Shown: positions 37,501 to 50,030, counted from the first letter of the stretch. The stretch is 64,000 bases of DNA from Luzula sylvatica (GCA_946800325.1 OX326959.1:21210242-21274241); one strand, 5' to 3'. Numbers and translations are program-made. Notes: a model not told the origin generated them from the letters alone.

Positions 37501-37540
37501 GTTTAAGATTAGTATCTATCTAAAGATAACATGTCAATAG
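34530..37540 (-). mobile_element. Truncated copia-type retrotransposon (leader, gag, start of pol)
   Basis: Read right to left: a probable LTR/leader region (37540-36150) with a gene-like CT- and TCTTC-rich segment; a gag starting near 36135 (MSSINTSTLSIRSVLEKDKL); a UBN2-type gag core; a degenerate CCHC knuckle (CYHC..HWKRDC); protease-region remnants; a pre-integrase HLGHVNEKFIARLH (about 34760); and an integrase start HSDMCGPM (about 34550). It stops there abruptly at 34530. The 36880-37540 part recurs at 59150-59770. Confidence 0.75.
35190..36138 (-). pseudogene. Copia gag remnant
   Basis: The frame from about 36135 is interrupted by stops near 36053 and 35870, then runs open 35860-35249 (LKELVKCKMPSGSSVSTHLL and further UBN2 gag residues). 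A frameshift in the zinc knuckle near 35390 moves HWKRDCKSYLEEVEKDK into another frame. The element is non-functional. Confidence 0.7.
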
Positions 37541-38099
37541 AATGATTAATCAATTCATGTCATAATTTATACGAGTAACATTAACATAAAATGAAATGCT
37601 GCAAAACAAATGATTGTAAACCGGTCCTGTCGCAGTGATGTTTTCACCAGCCTGGAAAATAGGACGGAATGTAGTTTTTTTTTTTTTTTTTTTTTTTGAT
37701 AATAAACGAAGAAGACTGACATGTCCTCTATTCATTTATGTCAATGATAATTGAATTCACAATCTGTTACATCATATAATCTCAACAAAAGAGATTAAAC
37801 TTAATAATCTTTAATTTAAATAAAAGGTTTCAATTTGTAGACTTAATTTTGTTATATTGAGTATATATGTCTAAACAAATTTAAATATGACAATACTATA
37901 TTTTATTCTTCATCATATCTGAATAAATCATTGTAGCATATTTTTGTTTTATCATGATGAACACTTCCCAAATTCGAGATCCAACAGAAAATCCAACATT
38001 GCTTAAAACCTTGTTATGAAGAAAGAACTAACAGCAACAAAAGCATGCTAAAACAGTTCAAAGGTGCCCAAATTCTAACTCGACTCCTATCTAGACGAT
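37541..38099. other. 3' flank of gene D
   Basis: AT-rich spacer with a T run at 37675-37697. It probably holds the gene D 3' UTR; no polyadenylation signal can be assigned with confidence. Confidence 0.4.
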
Positions 38100-40499
38100 C
38101 TAAACCATCCTAACAGATGGGTTCGAGGAATATGGTATATTTCTAATAGATGATCTTTTTGTTCGGTCTGACGAGACGATTTCCAGTGCCGCGCCGAGAG
38201 GCCAAAACACCTCCAGATATGAATCTCCATACTGCACTTCATTTACTGCTGTTATCACCTTCGTTGGTTCGATAGCTAGTATTCGACACAAAATAAAGTT
38301 AAAGAACTTAAGGATTTATATTTTATAATTCAACAAAAAGATAATTTCTCACCAAGTCCATCAACAAGTAGAAAGTAGAGATAGACAAGATCCATGCATA
38401 AATATGGCAGATCATCCGAGTCCACATGTGGATATAATATGGTTGCTTCTTCCAAGGATCTTGGTATACAAGCCTGTTTAGCCTTTTCTCCATATTTCAT
38501 TAATGTCACTGCAGAACTGGCCATTGCACTATTTACTATGCCAAGCTGTTCAAATTCATAACAAAAAAAATACTCGCGTCACGAAAAGATTTTGACGGGT
38601 TCTGAAATGTTACGAGGAGCTTACGTCAGAGCCGGTGTGATGGAAGCCAGTAGACATATAGAGATTTTTCACGCCAGCTCCTCCTCCACCGTTCCACACA
38701 CCATTAAACGTGCAACTTTTTAACGAACAAGGTGCATTTAGGTTTACTGCTTTACGAATATTAGCTTCGCATTTCTCGTAATTCGACCCGCTTGGCGGAG
38801 ATCTAACATTGTACACCACTCCATAATAGTCGTATTGAACTTAATAATTCCATGTACGTAGAAAAAAGTTAGTATTTTCACAAGTCATATAAAAAGGAAA
38901 TTAATGGATGATTATCTTTATAAAATTTTTGTACCGTTGTAATCGTTTACTACGCAGTACGTATATGAATCATTTGTATACTTGAGTATTTCTCCCCTGG
39001 CTGCATATGCACCGTAACCTAAGTAACTGAGAAACAAATTCTCAATTATCAATATAAACTTCACAATAAATACATTTTATTAGATAAGCGACCACTTGTC
39101 AGGTATCATTAAAAAAAAAAAAATACATTTTATAGCTGATATTAATAATATGCATCCCCAAACTTTGCAAAATGTCTTGCAGAATTAAACATGTATTCGG
39201 CAATAATATAACCGGTTTTTTGTTATTCTGAAATTGAGTCCTTCATTTCCTCAGAAAGGACCGTAGTTTTTGTGAAAATTTGGAGTAAATAGAAGTCCAA
39301 ATTGGAGAATAAATTCGAGAGAAAGGGAAGAAAGACAAACAAACCCATGAGAGTAGAGATAGTATTTGGTTCCATTGAAGTAGTACTTAGTGATATAATC
39401 TTTTTCGATACTAACTTCGCTATTTTCTTGTTTGGAGACGGCATAGGTTGTTTCGACCATAGCACGCTTCTGATCGAGCAAACTCACTGTGTTTTCATAA
39501 TTTCCCTTCAAATTTCCTAAAAGATAGTTTACGGTTGCCTGCAAATTTGTTAACTTTTAATCATTTCTATATATACACATTACGAAGGTTAATTAGATCC
39601 ATGACTTAAAATGTTTAAACGTAATATATAATAATCTTGTTACCCATAAATAAACTCCTTGTTCTGCACCTGGAAGAACTTTAACCCATTTTGAGTCGTA
39701 TAATAGCGAGCTCTTGCTGAAAACATGGCGAACCTAACAACAATGGAGAAAAGAAAAAGAACAAATAATTAATCTGCTTAACACCAAATCCCCATCAAAC
39801 CTAAACCATAAACACATGATTAATACCTAAACTCTAAATCGTAATCCTAGTACTTAACATATATGTCAATTCACCCTGTACTTACCCCTTTCAGAATTTC
39901 CTTCAACTTATCTTCACCAAGAAGTATCATTTCATCGGTTGCCTGCAGATTTGCAACATAAGAAATAAATCATTTTGTGTATATGTATCATATAAAATAA
40001 CATATTAAACACAAAATGATATAATGTGGTACACAAAACAAATTCATAGTTACAGAGTAGTAAGGTAAAAAATGATATCTTACGCCAAGTATGAGCGGAG
40101 TCACGGAGCGAAGATTCACGGGAATTACATTTACAGCCTTTTGCAGAAGTGGAGCAAGCACACATGCAATCCTAGTTTGGTTTACTCCGTTTGTGATCAA
40201 TGATTCCCCCTAATACACATATAAACATTGTAAATGATACGACAAAATTGCAAATATTGAACATTGTAATTTACCCCAAATTGAATAGTTAATTCGCCTT
40301 TGATTTTTAAAATATTCGAGTTCTCGTCGAAACGGAAAATGTGGACTGTGGTGCCCTGACTTCCCGCATCGAATGCAACGATGTATTTATCGGTATTTCC
40401 ATTCTTCTCGGTTATAATGGCTGCGTAGCAAAGCTGAACAAGGAGAAGAAAAGAGAGAGCTAAGAGGCTAGTGTTCGCGAATCCTCCTGCTCGAGCCAT
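38100..40499 (-). CDS. Apyrase-like protein D (GDA1/CD39 family), catalytically degenerate, 455 aa
   Basis: Nine exons, read right to left: 40499-40275, 40209-40084, 39942-39886, 39733-39644, 39538-39345, 39026-38935, 38839-38625, 38545-38353, 38275-38100. Lengths sum to 1368 bp, phases agree and all sites are GT..AG. Residues 11-27 are hydrophobic (signal peptide or anchor). ACR1 at about 43-55 is FDAGSQGTTVHIF. ACR2 at about 118 is ATDEMIL. ACR3 at about 155-167 is GAEQGVYLW, with Gln at the catalytic Glu position. ACR4 at about 187-200 is LLDQKRAMVETTYA, keeping the Asp but losing GGGS. ACR5 is HGYLGYGAYAAR. Possible glycosylation sites are NQT, NGTK and NDSY. The length is normal for plant apyrases. 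An upstream in-frame ATG at 40559 lies outside the homologous region, so 40499 is preferred. It is the duplicate of gene A. Confidence 0.9.
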
Positions 40500-40570
40500 T
40501 AGTTTACAGGTTATACTTGAACACTTTTGAGTAATGTGAGAAGAATTATCTTTTTCCAAATTTAGGGTTT

Positions 40571-40576
40571 TTTATA
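40571..40576 (-). promoter_or_regulatory. Probable TATA box of gene D
   Basis: TATAAA about 72 bp upstream of the ATG, same context and spacing as gene A. Confidence 0.5.
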
Positions 40577-40892
40577 AGGAGTGGAGTTAGTATTGGAACA
40601 TAGAAGAATCTATTTTGTCAACGAATCATAAGAATATGAAACACGAGGGACCTTTAAATGATGAATCGCCGGGGTGAATTTTATAGGCTTCCTTTTGTAC
40701 TCACGATGTTAGTTTTGAAATTTGAAATTTTAATTTGAGAAAAATATTTGGCATGAAACTCTATTCGACTCCTCACATGCATGGCTCACTTATTCACTAG
40801 CGTTGTCCGGCAAGTTCAGATACTATTCTCAGTCTTTGGATAGTGCCTATATCAAATTCGTATCCATACTTATCGGATCCTAAACTTTTTAT

Positions 40893-41421
40893 CTATGTTA
40901 TGCGGATACTTCAAAAACGCAGAAGTATCATGAGGATACGGGTATCCGATACGGATACGGGTACGATACGGCTCGGATACGTATCGGATACGCCACGTGG
41001 CGTATCCGATTATTTTAATATTTTTTTTTTCGGATACGGCGGGGATACGGCAGGATACGATAGGATACGGCCGGGATACGTTCAGGATACGACTGGGATA
41101 CTCTATTTAGGATACTTCGGCCCATTATGTATTTTGGCCCATAATATTTTTAAATAAATTGTATATGATACTTCTAGGATACTTCTAAATTAGTTTCAGG
41201 ATACTTCTAGAATAAATTTAGAATACTTTTATGATATTTGTATTGTTATATTGATTTTATTTATTGTCATGATATTTAAATTTAAAATATTATTTAATTT
41301 ATTATTTATTTATTTATTATATACAATATAAATATATTAAAATAATAATTATATAATCGTATCCGTATCCGTGATTTTTTGAAAATTGCCGTATCGCCGT
41401 ATCCGTATCCGTGCAACATAG
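40893..41421. mobile_element. Non-autonomous hAT-type MITE, GGATACG-word type, 529 bp
   Basis: Ends CTATGTTATGCGGATAC and, inverted, CTATGTTGCACGGATACGG, flanked by CTTTTTAT and ATTTTTAT (7 of 8 match). The other block is uninterrupted near 2520-2530. The interior is rich in GGATACGG words. Confidence 0.82.
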
Positions 41422-41695
41422 ATTTTTATATATACGATTCAGATTGGTTTAAATAATATATACATCGTTGACACCACTACTAATCACTTGACAGTGAAGA
41501 GCACAAAATTGTTAGTGAGAAAAATGAGAATATATTTATATACATATATTTAATTTAAAAATAGGAGCTTCTGCAATTATTAATCAAGCCACTATAATTC
41601 ATGGGTGGAAACAATTAAACTAATCCTCATAGTTGGATAATCGTGCATGTAATTAAACTAAAATGCGGTGTTGATTATATAACCATACTATTTTA

Positions 41696-42347
41696 TAGGG
41701 ATGTCAATGGGTTGGGTAATACCCGTGCCCGACGGGTATCCGACCCGGGCGGGTCGGGTAATACCCGATTAAGCCTACCTGCGGGTCGGATATTACCCGA
41801 TTAAAAAATACCCGGCACGGATACGGGTAGGGTATGGGTGAGGTCGTACCCGATCCGTGGGTATACCCGACCCGAACCCGGTCCTTAATAATCTTAGTTA
41901 TATTAATATTTTAATATATATTTTATTATTTTTGTTGTTTTTCAAATGGGTTTAATCTATTTTTTCTACTGTTCTTTATTATACAATTTATTTTTATTTT
42001 TTATATTTGTTTAGTAAATAAAGCAAAAATAATAAATTCCTAGATTCATGTTTATCTATTTATTTATTTACAGCTATTTCACGTTTCTACCTTTTTTAGT
42101 TTCATAAAATAATTTCTACATACAAATATTTGTTGTATATTTTTCGTTAGTATATTTTAATATTTTTGTATATATTTAGGTATGGTTAAAAATCCCCGTG
42201 GATAATCCGAAAACCCGCGGATAATAAACGGGACGGGTAAAATTACCCGTTTAGTTGACGGGTCGGGTATGAATATTATCCGATTAAGATGGGTAAGGAT
42301 ATGGATGAGCCTATACCCGACCCGAATCCGACCCATTGACATCCCTA
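41696..42347. mobile_element. Non-autonomous hAT-type MITE, ACCCG/CGGGTA-word type, 652 bp
   Basis: Ends TAGGGATGTCAATGGGTTGG and, inverted, TAGGGATGTCAATGGGTCGG, with a perfect 8-bp duplication CTATTTTA (41688-41695 and 42348-42355). The empty site is in copy 1 near 2806-2813. Confidence 0.92.
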
Positions 42348-42355
42348 CTATTTTA

Positions 42356-43153
42356 CAATGTCAATCTTTCAACAGGGTGACTTATAGCCTCACATGCCAT
42401 TTAAGAGAAATGACTTTTGGCATCTATTAATTTCTATGGAATTTCTCAAAAAATATTAATTGATATCGAAGCACCGTCAATGACTACACCAATAAAAAAA
42501 ATTTCGAAGTGAAATCTAATCCATGAAAAATGATTTTTTTTTGTATTTATTTTTTATTTGTGATACTAATGTAATGACTATTGATAACTAAACCGTAACA
42601 TTCCAAAACATTTTATATATGTTGTGGAATGCATACTTTAATACCGCCACACATTTGACAATATTATACTAAATTTTTTTTCGGGATTGTGTTCTCTAAA
42701 ATTACATGCGCATTTTTCAAAATGCTATGTGTAGGAATGTCAATGGGGTGGAGAATCCCCATCCCCGTGGAGACCCGACCCGAATGGGACACGGAGAATC
42801 CTCAATTATTTGCCTCACGGGATGAGGACTGGGCGAGGAGTTTATCCTGGATGTGAGGATGGGATAGAGCCTCACCCCACGTGCTACTCCGCGCAAGCCC
42901 CACGGGTTATCCCCGCACTATGTAGCCGGGAATTAAAATTATGAATAAATTTCTTAATTACAAATTGTCATTTAAAAGAAGAATATTACAAGTGTATCCA
43001 TCCTTGACACTCAAATAACGTATTTATCCCTACAAAACTTTTAATAACAAATTTATCCCTCCCAACCTTAATCCATATCAAATTTGTACATAATTAACAG
43101 AATATGTTAAGTTTAACAGCTAATTAATTGTGAATATACGATTCTACCCCTCC

Positions 43154-43209
<56 letters not shown>

Positions 43210-43739
43210 TCTTTACTTCACTTCAGGTCTCGATCTTCCTCTTTCAAACTCAAGTTAAATCGTCAAGGATGGATCTTGTCTACCGCCAGCGAAGTTTGTC
43301 AATTGATGGTGAAGAATCTCGCACACCATGAGACTTCCTCAAGCGCCTTTTGGTAAAGAGGCACTACGGCATACCCCAACCCACTTCCTGTCAACTGGTA
43401 CGAGACTTTTTCGATTTCTTTTTTTTATTGGGAATGTTAGAGCAAAGTCTAAAGAAAATTTCAAATAGTTTTACGCACCAATTCAATTAAGAGTTGGTAG
43501 AAAACATTCAATGCAAATTGACGATAACAAGGTACCTTTTCATAAACTTGGCAATATTTGGATGCCCAATTCTAGTCATACTAAGCAAGCTGAGATGAAT
43601 TTTGGTCTTTTTTTGGAAACGTCAGTTTGATTCTATTTGGAGGACTTCTATTGATCTCAGCCTTTCCAGGCCGTAATTTCGGCACCAAAATTGGGATCTT
43701 TAACTCAAGGCAATTAGGATAATTGAATCTTAAATTATA
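42356..43739. other. Gene D upstream region, second-block copy
   Basis: Homologous to about 2814-4824 of copy 1 minus the hAT element. It includes the old MITE fragment at 42732-42930 and a (CT)n run at about 43161-43205. Both copies share a short open stretch, MDLVYR..RSLSIDGEESRTP (4351-4419 and about 43269), that I cannot assign to a gene. Confidence 0.45.
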
Positions 43740-43873
43740 AAATGAGTTGATGGAGAAGGGGTCCTCCATCCAATGGTGCCAATAAGACTCGAACCCACAA
43801 CCTCTCACAACATATGAATATTCGTGTCTCACACCCAATCACTGGACCACGAGTCCATTGGCAAACATGAATC
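43740..43873 (-). mobile_element. tRNA-derived SINE, second copy
   Basis: Counterpart of 4825-4964 with the same A and B boxes and the same TTAAATTATA direct repeats. Confidence 0.62.
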
Positions 43874-44104
43874 TTAAATTATAATTAATGGTGTCCATGA
43901 TTGTAGAAGACGTGATTGTAGAAGACAAACGAAGAAACCCCGAAGATCAGCGTGGCTATCTTGGCATTTCAATCTCAATGTCAAAGAATCGATCTTTCGG
44001 GGGGACGGAAGGGGGGAGGGGTGTGTGAGATAGCAATGAAGAAATGATGGAGACGTTCAATGACCCTAAACTATTTCAAAGATTTATAAGTTCAAAATTT
44101 CAAC

Positions 44105-45229
44105 CATACTTCTGAAAGTCGGAATCGGAATCGGAGTGGTCTAATGGCCATAGAGTAATAGTCGGCCGGATCGGATCGGAATCGTCCGAGTCATATCGGA
44201 GAGTCGGAATTTGTTAAAATGTTGTTTTGCTAAATAAAAAATAAAATAAAATAGAAATACAACTTATATTATATATAGTTATACTTATGTACAGTTAATT
44301 ATTTATGATATATTTTATAATTACTTTGTAAAATATGCATGTTAATTCAAGTATGGAGATTTCGGCGGGAAAATTTTGGTGCAATGCAAAGTTTCTCATT
44401 TTTATAATAACCGTGTGCCAGAGATAAAGTGAAAAAAAATTTCTATTTTGCCACAAAAATTATCATCATAATTTTTATATTGTAATTAACACACATAATT
44501 AACATGTTAATTAAAAACACATAATAAACGATTAAATGATTTTAATTTGAATTAAGTAATTCAAATGAATGTTAATAATATATTAGTTATTTATTAATTA
44601 TAAGATATGTATTGATTATCATATTAATTAAATATTATAATTAAGATAAAAAATGTGGTGGTAACATTTGGGAACACATAATAACTTACTCTGACCGGAT
44701 TTATAGAACCCGACGATTTATGTCTTTTCTCCATCTGACTAATTAATTAATTTTTGAACTAATTAATTTATCCAATTTTTAAAATCAATTGGTACCAAAT
44801 TTTTAAAATATGATATGAATCAGTTTTAGAATATTTTTCAAAATCCAATTATTTTTTGAAATATTTTTTTGACAGAGAGTTACCGAAAGAAATGCTCCAA
44901 AACATCGCTACTAATTTTGTTTTATTAATTCGTGAACATACTATAAAATATAACATCACAAACTTACATGATATAGTCTATTGTTTTCTACATGAAGTAT
45001 CCAATGACCCCTAAAATGACCCCTACAGACCTATTAAGTGTTGTACCCCACCTATTGTCTTCTTCAAATACATTTTCTTTGGAAAGAACTCGATGAATAT
45101 GAAAAAAATGGCAACAAATGGCAAGATCGGTGAAATTCAACAGGAATCGGACGAAATCGGATCGACCACCGCCGACTCCGGCTCGAGTCGGCCGATTCCA
45201 AGACCGAGTCGCCGATCCTGCGAACCATG
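44105..45229. mobile_element. hAT-like element, CGGAATCGG-word type, ~1.1 kb
   Basis: Left end CATACTTCTGAAAGTCGG and right end complement CATGGTTCGCAGGATCGG are weak inverted repeats, with TCGGAATCGG words at the left and GTCGG/GACTCGG at the right. Copy 1 is uninterrupted at about 5185-5200. The flanking repeat AATTTCAAC/AATTTTCAAC is imperfect. No transposase. Confidence 0.65.
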
Positions 45230-45239
45230 AATTTTCAAC

Positions 45240-45752
45240 TATTGCTGACTGCCAATTCAAGTTTAATTTAGTTTTCTCATCAATTAACTGATAATTTATA
45301 AGTTCGGTTCAATTTAGTTGTTGCAAATTTTTCTCATTATTGAAAAACATGAATTAATTCAACTTTTTTTTGTGAATCTTTTGGTTTTATAGATAAAAAA
45401 AAATGAGCCACGTTTATACCCATGCATTACAAAAATGCGGCAAAAATTGCTGGTAGTATGAGCTTAAAGGAAGCAAAATATGTCCATCTTGATGTTTTCA
45501 AACCGCAATATAATTACGTAATTAGAATGAACCGTTCATAACCTCAACTTTCTACGACAAATTTCTTCTGATTTCACTTTTGGAATAATTAATATGATCC
45601 AAATCTTGGAACCGTCAAAACAATTGTTCTAATTAAGAAAATCAAATGTGGTGAATCGCTAGTAGAGGCAGTTTGTCATCTTAGTAGTGCCATTGCAATT
45701 GTTTCGTTGCAATCTACGATCAAAGAATCTGCACAATGTATGTTCCTTTTTT
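45240..45752 (+). pseudogene. Plus-strand apyrase relic, second copy (intron 7, exon 8, exon 9)
   Basis: Exon 8 begins at 45380 (FGFIDKKK, then a TGA, then YKNAAKIAGSMSLKEAK). The exon 9 homology at 45652-45745 reads ESLVEAVCHLSSAIAIVSLQ then STIKESAQ, against [20 protein letters not shown] then STIKESVQ in B. Intron 7 is also alignable with B and E. The 3' end is interrupted by a LINE tail at 45753. The fragment has stops and lacks exons 1-7. Confidence 0.78.
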
Positions 45753-46106
45753 TTTTGAGAAAAATAAAGTAGGCTCGTACGTCCTACTTTTATTGATTTT
45801 ATATAACCTTATAGTTCATTACAATAAATTGAAGGTATTTGCCCTAATAATTAAAAAATACTACTCCTAAATACCTTCAATATCAATCACATGAACTATA
45901 ACTATACATCTACGCTAGAATCCTGTAATTAGAATCCCAGATATCAATTCCAAACTTTACTATAATCCTGGAATAGTAACTCTTATCCTTGGTATAAAAA
46001 GCTATGATAACCGAGAAAGCTATTCCTTCCTTCCTTTACTCTATACACTTCACATCCTTTCCTTTTCTGTAACTCTTTCTTCCCTCCCCCCGATCCCCAA
46101 CTAGGG

Positions 46107-46655
46107 TTATACGAACCCTCGATCACTGAGAGATAAATCCATCAATAGACTCGGAGATGCTGGCCTAGAATCTTGTTGAGAAGACTGACTCAGTTGATCA
46201 CCAGAATCATGAACATCAATCAACTCCTCTAAATATGCAACTATTCGGCTTAAGGTATGGAACCCTTCATTTAATTGATTTGTGTGTTCAATTCCTTGTG
46301 GCAATCTGTCATCCTCATTTAAATCTCGATTGAACCACCATAGAGCCACATTTGCATTGTCATGTCGCATGAGATCTTCATTTGATTGCATTCCTTCTTC
46401 ATTTCCTGCTCGAATTTGAGATCTTCCCATCGATTCATCATGGCTGATCCTTGATATTTGATTCCCACTTCTTGAATTCCCTGCATATAAAGATAGATTA
46501 GTGTAGAAATAGTTTTTCTCATAATCAGTAGATAGATTATCTGAATTTGCATCTAAATTAGTAGTTGATACATTAAAATCTAATTGGCTTATAAGATCTC
46601 TTGATTGGCTTATAAGATCTCTTGAATTGGTACTATTATTTTTTAACATTTGCAT
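46107..46655 (-). pseudogene. LINE ORF2 C-terminal tail fragment
   Basis: 182 residues ending LSLSDRGFV. Resemblance to the end of the other LINE's ORF2 is limited to LWWF and acidic surroundings. A 21-bp tandem duplication encodes SRDLISQ twice near 46610. Confidence 0.45.
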
Positions 46656-46958
46656 TTAAGCCCCCAACATTCCAAAATAGTATCCTTAATTTTTTATATA
46701 ACATAATTTGTATTATATCCTTCATTATGATCAAGTACTTAAGTACTTTGATCCTCAACTAAATTATTGATTGTATTTTTAATGTTTGCATTGATTTCAA
46801 TTCCAGTAGCTCATAAAATATCAATAATTTCTTCATGATTTTTTTATTTCTTGTGTTTCATCCAGATTTAATGATTTTATTTCAGTATTATTGTTTTTAT
46901 TTTTATTTCTTTTATTTCTGTCTTTTTGGATCTCTTTGAATTTAACTAATTGTGCTTT

Positions 46959-48990
46959 TTATATAGGAGATGTGTAATGATTTGTTTGTTTATTTAACAA
47001 TCTTGTACTTCTTCTTTGCTCATCAAGTTTTACAGTTTTATTTTTTTCCTTGGTATTTTCCTTTGAGATGGATACTTGTTCTATTCCATTCAATAACTCT
47101 CCAATAGTTTGTTCATTACATGTAAGACTTTGATTTGATTCTACTGAATTATTTTTAATATTATTTTTATTATTGTTTAATCCAGAAAAATATTCACTTA
47201 TTTTCTTTTGGTTTTTTATAGAAAAATGCTTAAGTGGTGACAAAAAATCTTTATCTCTTGTACAAAATGAGGTACCTTGAACTTTATATTCCTTAACAGT
47301 TTTGTTGCCCTTATCATTACTATGTTCATGAGATGGAGATTTAATCTCATTAGATAAAGAATTGATGTCATGATTTATTAATGTTGGATCTAAATCCCTA
47401 TATTCATGAGATATTATATTTGGAGAAATTGAATTATCTAGAGAAGGAAAATCATTAATAATATGAGATGCAGTATTATGATTATGGTATGGAACTATTG
47501 ATTGACATGTCACATTTTCTTCCTGAGGTGAATCAGGGTATTAAATACTCACATTATTTTGCTGTGGAATTATAGAAAACCCTTATTTGTAAACTTAGTT
47601 GCCAATGATAGTTTAGGATTTAATAATGATTTTATATGATGTGATATTACTTGTTGCTTCCTATAAGGAGAATAAATTTCCTTAATTAGAGGAAATAATA
47701 TTTGTTGAGATGCTTGAGCATATGAGATTTGTATTGTCCCTATTCCCCCTTGTTGCCCAAGGATGATTACCTTTTCAGAGGGCTTTGAAATCTTATATGT
47801 GATGATGATATCCTTATCAGAACTTATGATTTCATTAATACTTTTAATTGGAGGATTTTATATTTTCTTCTCTTTAATTCTCTAGAAAGTATTAGGTTTT
47901 TTCTTTATTTGCCACTTTTTGACTGTTTTACCTCTCTTATCTTTATATATGTTTTTATTAGGTATCCTTACCTTTTGTTGAGTTTTATTGTTTTTTCCTC
48001 CCTCCTCCCTTTTTTAAAAAATTGGCTCTATGATGTTTTCTGAGGGCTTATTTATTTTAAATTTTTCTGAGGGCTTATTTGCTTTAAGAGAAGAACTAGG
48101 AACATTATTAATTTCCTTAACAGGTATTATGGTTATATTATTATCATCAATTATCCTTATAGAATTTGGAATTTTTATACTTATCTTGCAATTAACTGAT
48201 AATTTAATTTCTTGTATTATTTTTGCAGGCATGTATGACCCTACTGAGATGAGTGTGCCAAGTGGTTCTGTTATACTTATTAGGTCAATTGGGTTACAAT
48301 GTTTATCAGGTAAATTATTTAAAATTATTTCTTTTGTAAAATATTTTTCTTCCTGTTTTTGTTTTGATAAATTGACTGTTATTTGATATGAATTTGCATT
48401 TGCAGCCTGTTTTCCTTTGTCTTCAAATAAATCATATGATTGATTGAATAACAATGGTCTCTGACTTGAATTTCCAAAAACAAGTACATGATTTATTATC
48501 TTTTCATTATCTTTTAATTTGGTATAACAAAAATTTTGTATGTGACCTAATTTATAACACCTTAAACACCTTATTGGTTCTCAACTTTCATGTGTTAAAT
48601 GATTATTTGATAAACATATAAAACATGTTTTTGGATATTGTTGCATTTTCTGTTTAGGGTTTGTGTTTGACGTTTTTTGTTTTGATACTAATGTCCATTT
48701 TTCATTGATATTATTTTGTAGGGATTTGGCATATGAAAGAGTATTATTCATTGAAAAGATAATATGAAGTTGGGAACTTAGCTGATTTGATGAAAGCAAT
48801 CTTCAAGTTCTTCAATGCCAAGGAGGATCAATGTGAGCACAGTGATATCTTCTGAAGCAGCTCTCTTAAACACTCGTTCAACCCATTTAATTCTTTGAAG
48901 TTTGTAATAATTTGGTGTTTGTAATTTGGGTGGAATTTCAAATTTGAACTTGGATTCTCTAAAGAAATGAAAGGCTTAACTTTTCTCAAC
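46959..48990 (-). pseudogene. LINE ORF1 remnant with CCHC zinc knuckle
   Basis: Read right to left: an N-terminal stretch (RIKWVERVFKRAASEDITV), a segment ending CFICLSNNHLTHES and a stop, then a CCHC knuckle CLRCYKLGHIQNFC (about 48572-48530). Open pieces follow at 48454-48014 and 47513-46959. Several stops and at least one frameshift break it. RNA binding is the known role of such ORF1 proteins. Confidence 0.65.
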
Positions 48991-49004
48991 GAAAAGTCTA
49001 TATG

Positions 49005-49985
49005 CCCCTTTAATTTTCTTATATTTTTCTCTTATTCATTCACGACACATTACATCATATTTATACTATTCAATACACATCTCCTAAACACACCCTTTCA
49101 AACATACATCATAATCTATGTAAATTCTGGATACTTCTATTTAAATAGACATCTATTTATGTCAAGATACATCCTCTAATTTAATATGCATCCATCATAT
49201 TTTCATACATAATTAATTATTAATCCTGTCCCAAATTATTGATAATAATAATTAAAAAAAATTAATTTTAATACCCCCCTTAATGTTTTTTTCGTCATTT
49301 TTTCTTGTTCTCCATACTGCCCCATGATTTCTTTTCGTCACGCTCGTTTTTTTTTTTTAAACTCGGTTTTTTTTAATCGGCTTTTTTTTCGAATCTTCCT
49401 TTTTTCGGATCATTTTTCCGAATTGCCTTTTTCCGAATCGTCCTCTTTCCGGATCGTTTTTATTTTCGTCGAAATTGACTTCTTTCTTCGTCTTGCACAT
49501 ACCATTGACAATTTGGAGAGATCAATGATCTGGCGAATTTTTTTTCCATCGAAATTCAGTTGCGAAACTTGTGGGAACCCGAACACACCGTCTTGGGTTG
49601 TCGTGGCCTTCTCCTACTCCAAATTTCTACTAAACTCGATAAATCGATATTGAGTTGTGAAGTTCGTGTGAGCCTAAGTACGTAACCTACTTGGTTGTCT
49701 TGGTGACTCCTTCTTCGACTTCTACTAAACTCGATAATTCGGAAATGAGTTGTGAAGTTCGGGTGAGCCCAAGTACGTAACCTCCTTGGTTGTCTTGGTG
49801 ACTCCTTCTCCGACTTTTACTAAACTCGATAACCGCCGCTCGATAACCGTAGCTTTTGATAACCGTCGTTTTCGCAAACAATCGCAAACAACCTCGGCTC
49901 TGTTACCATGTTAGAATTGGGACTTCATTTATAAACAAAGACCAAAAGTGGCCTCTTTATTAAAATGGCTCCTTAATTAAAATAG

Positions 49986-50030
<45 letters not shown>

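Larger units (their letters stand above)
45753..49004 (-). mobile_element. LINE of the same family, ORF1 plus 3' end, core of ORF2 missing
   Basis: The poly(A) tail is the T run at about 45750-45758, and the adjoining GAGAAAAATAAAGTAGGCTC matches the tail of the LINE at 15437. It carries an ORF1-like protein in pieces (about 48990-46959). A short tail ORF (46655-46107) with LWWFNRDL resembles the LWWFQSRG end of the other LINE's ORF2. Endonuclease and RT are absent. The right limit, and hence the duplication, is lost against the neighbouring LTR element. Confidence 0.75.

Noticed and set aside
38100..40559. Longer start for gene D at 40559
   Set aside because: The extra 20 codons are not present in gene A, fall between the TATA box and the conserved start, and would precede the signal peptide.
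48030..48386. 118-codon plus-strand frame
   Set aside because: Antisense of the LINE ORF1 remnant; the minus strand carries the conserved zinc knuckle and ORF1 pieces.
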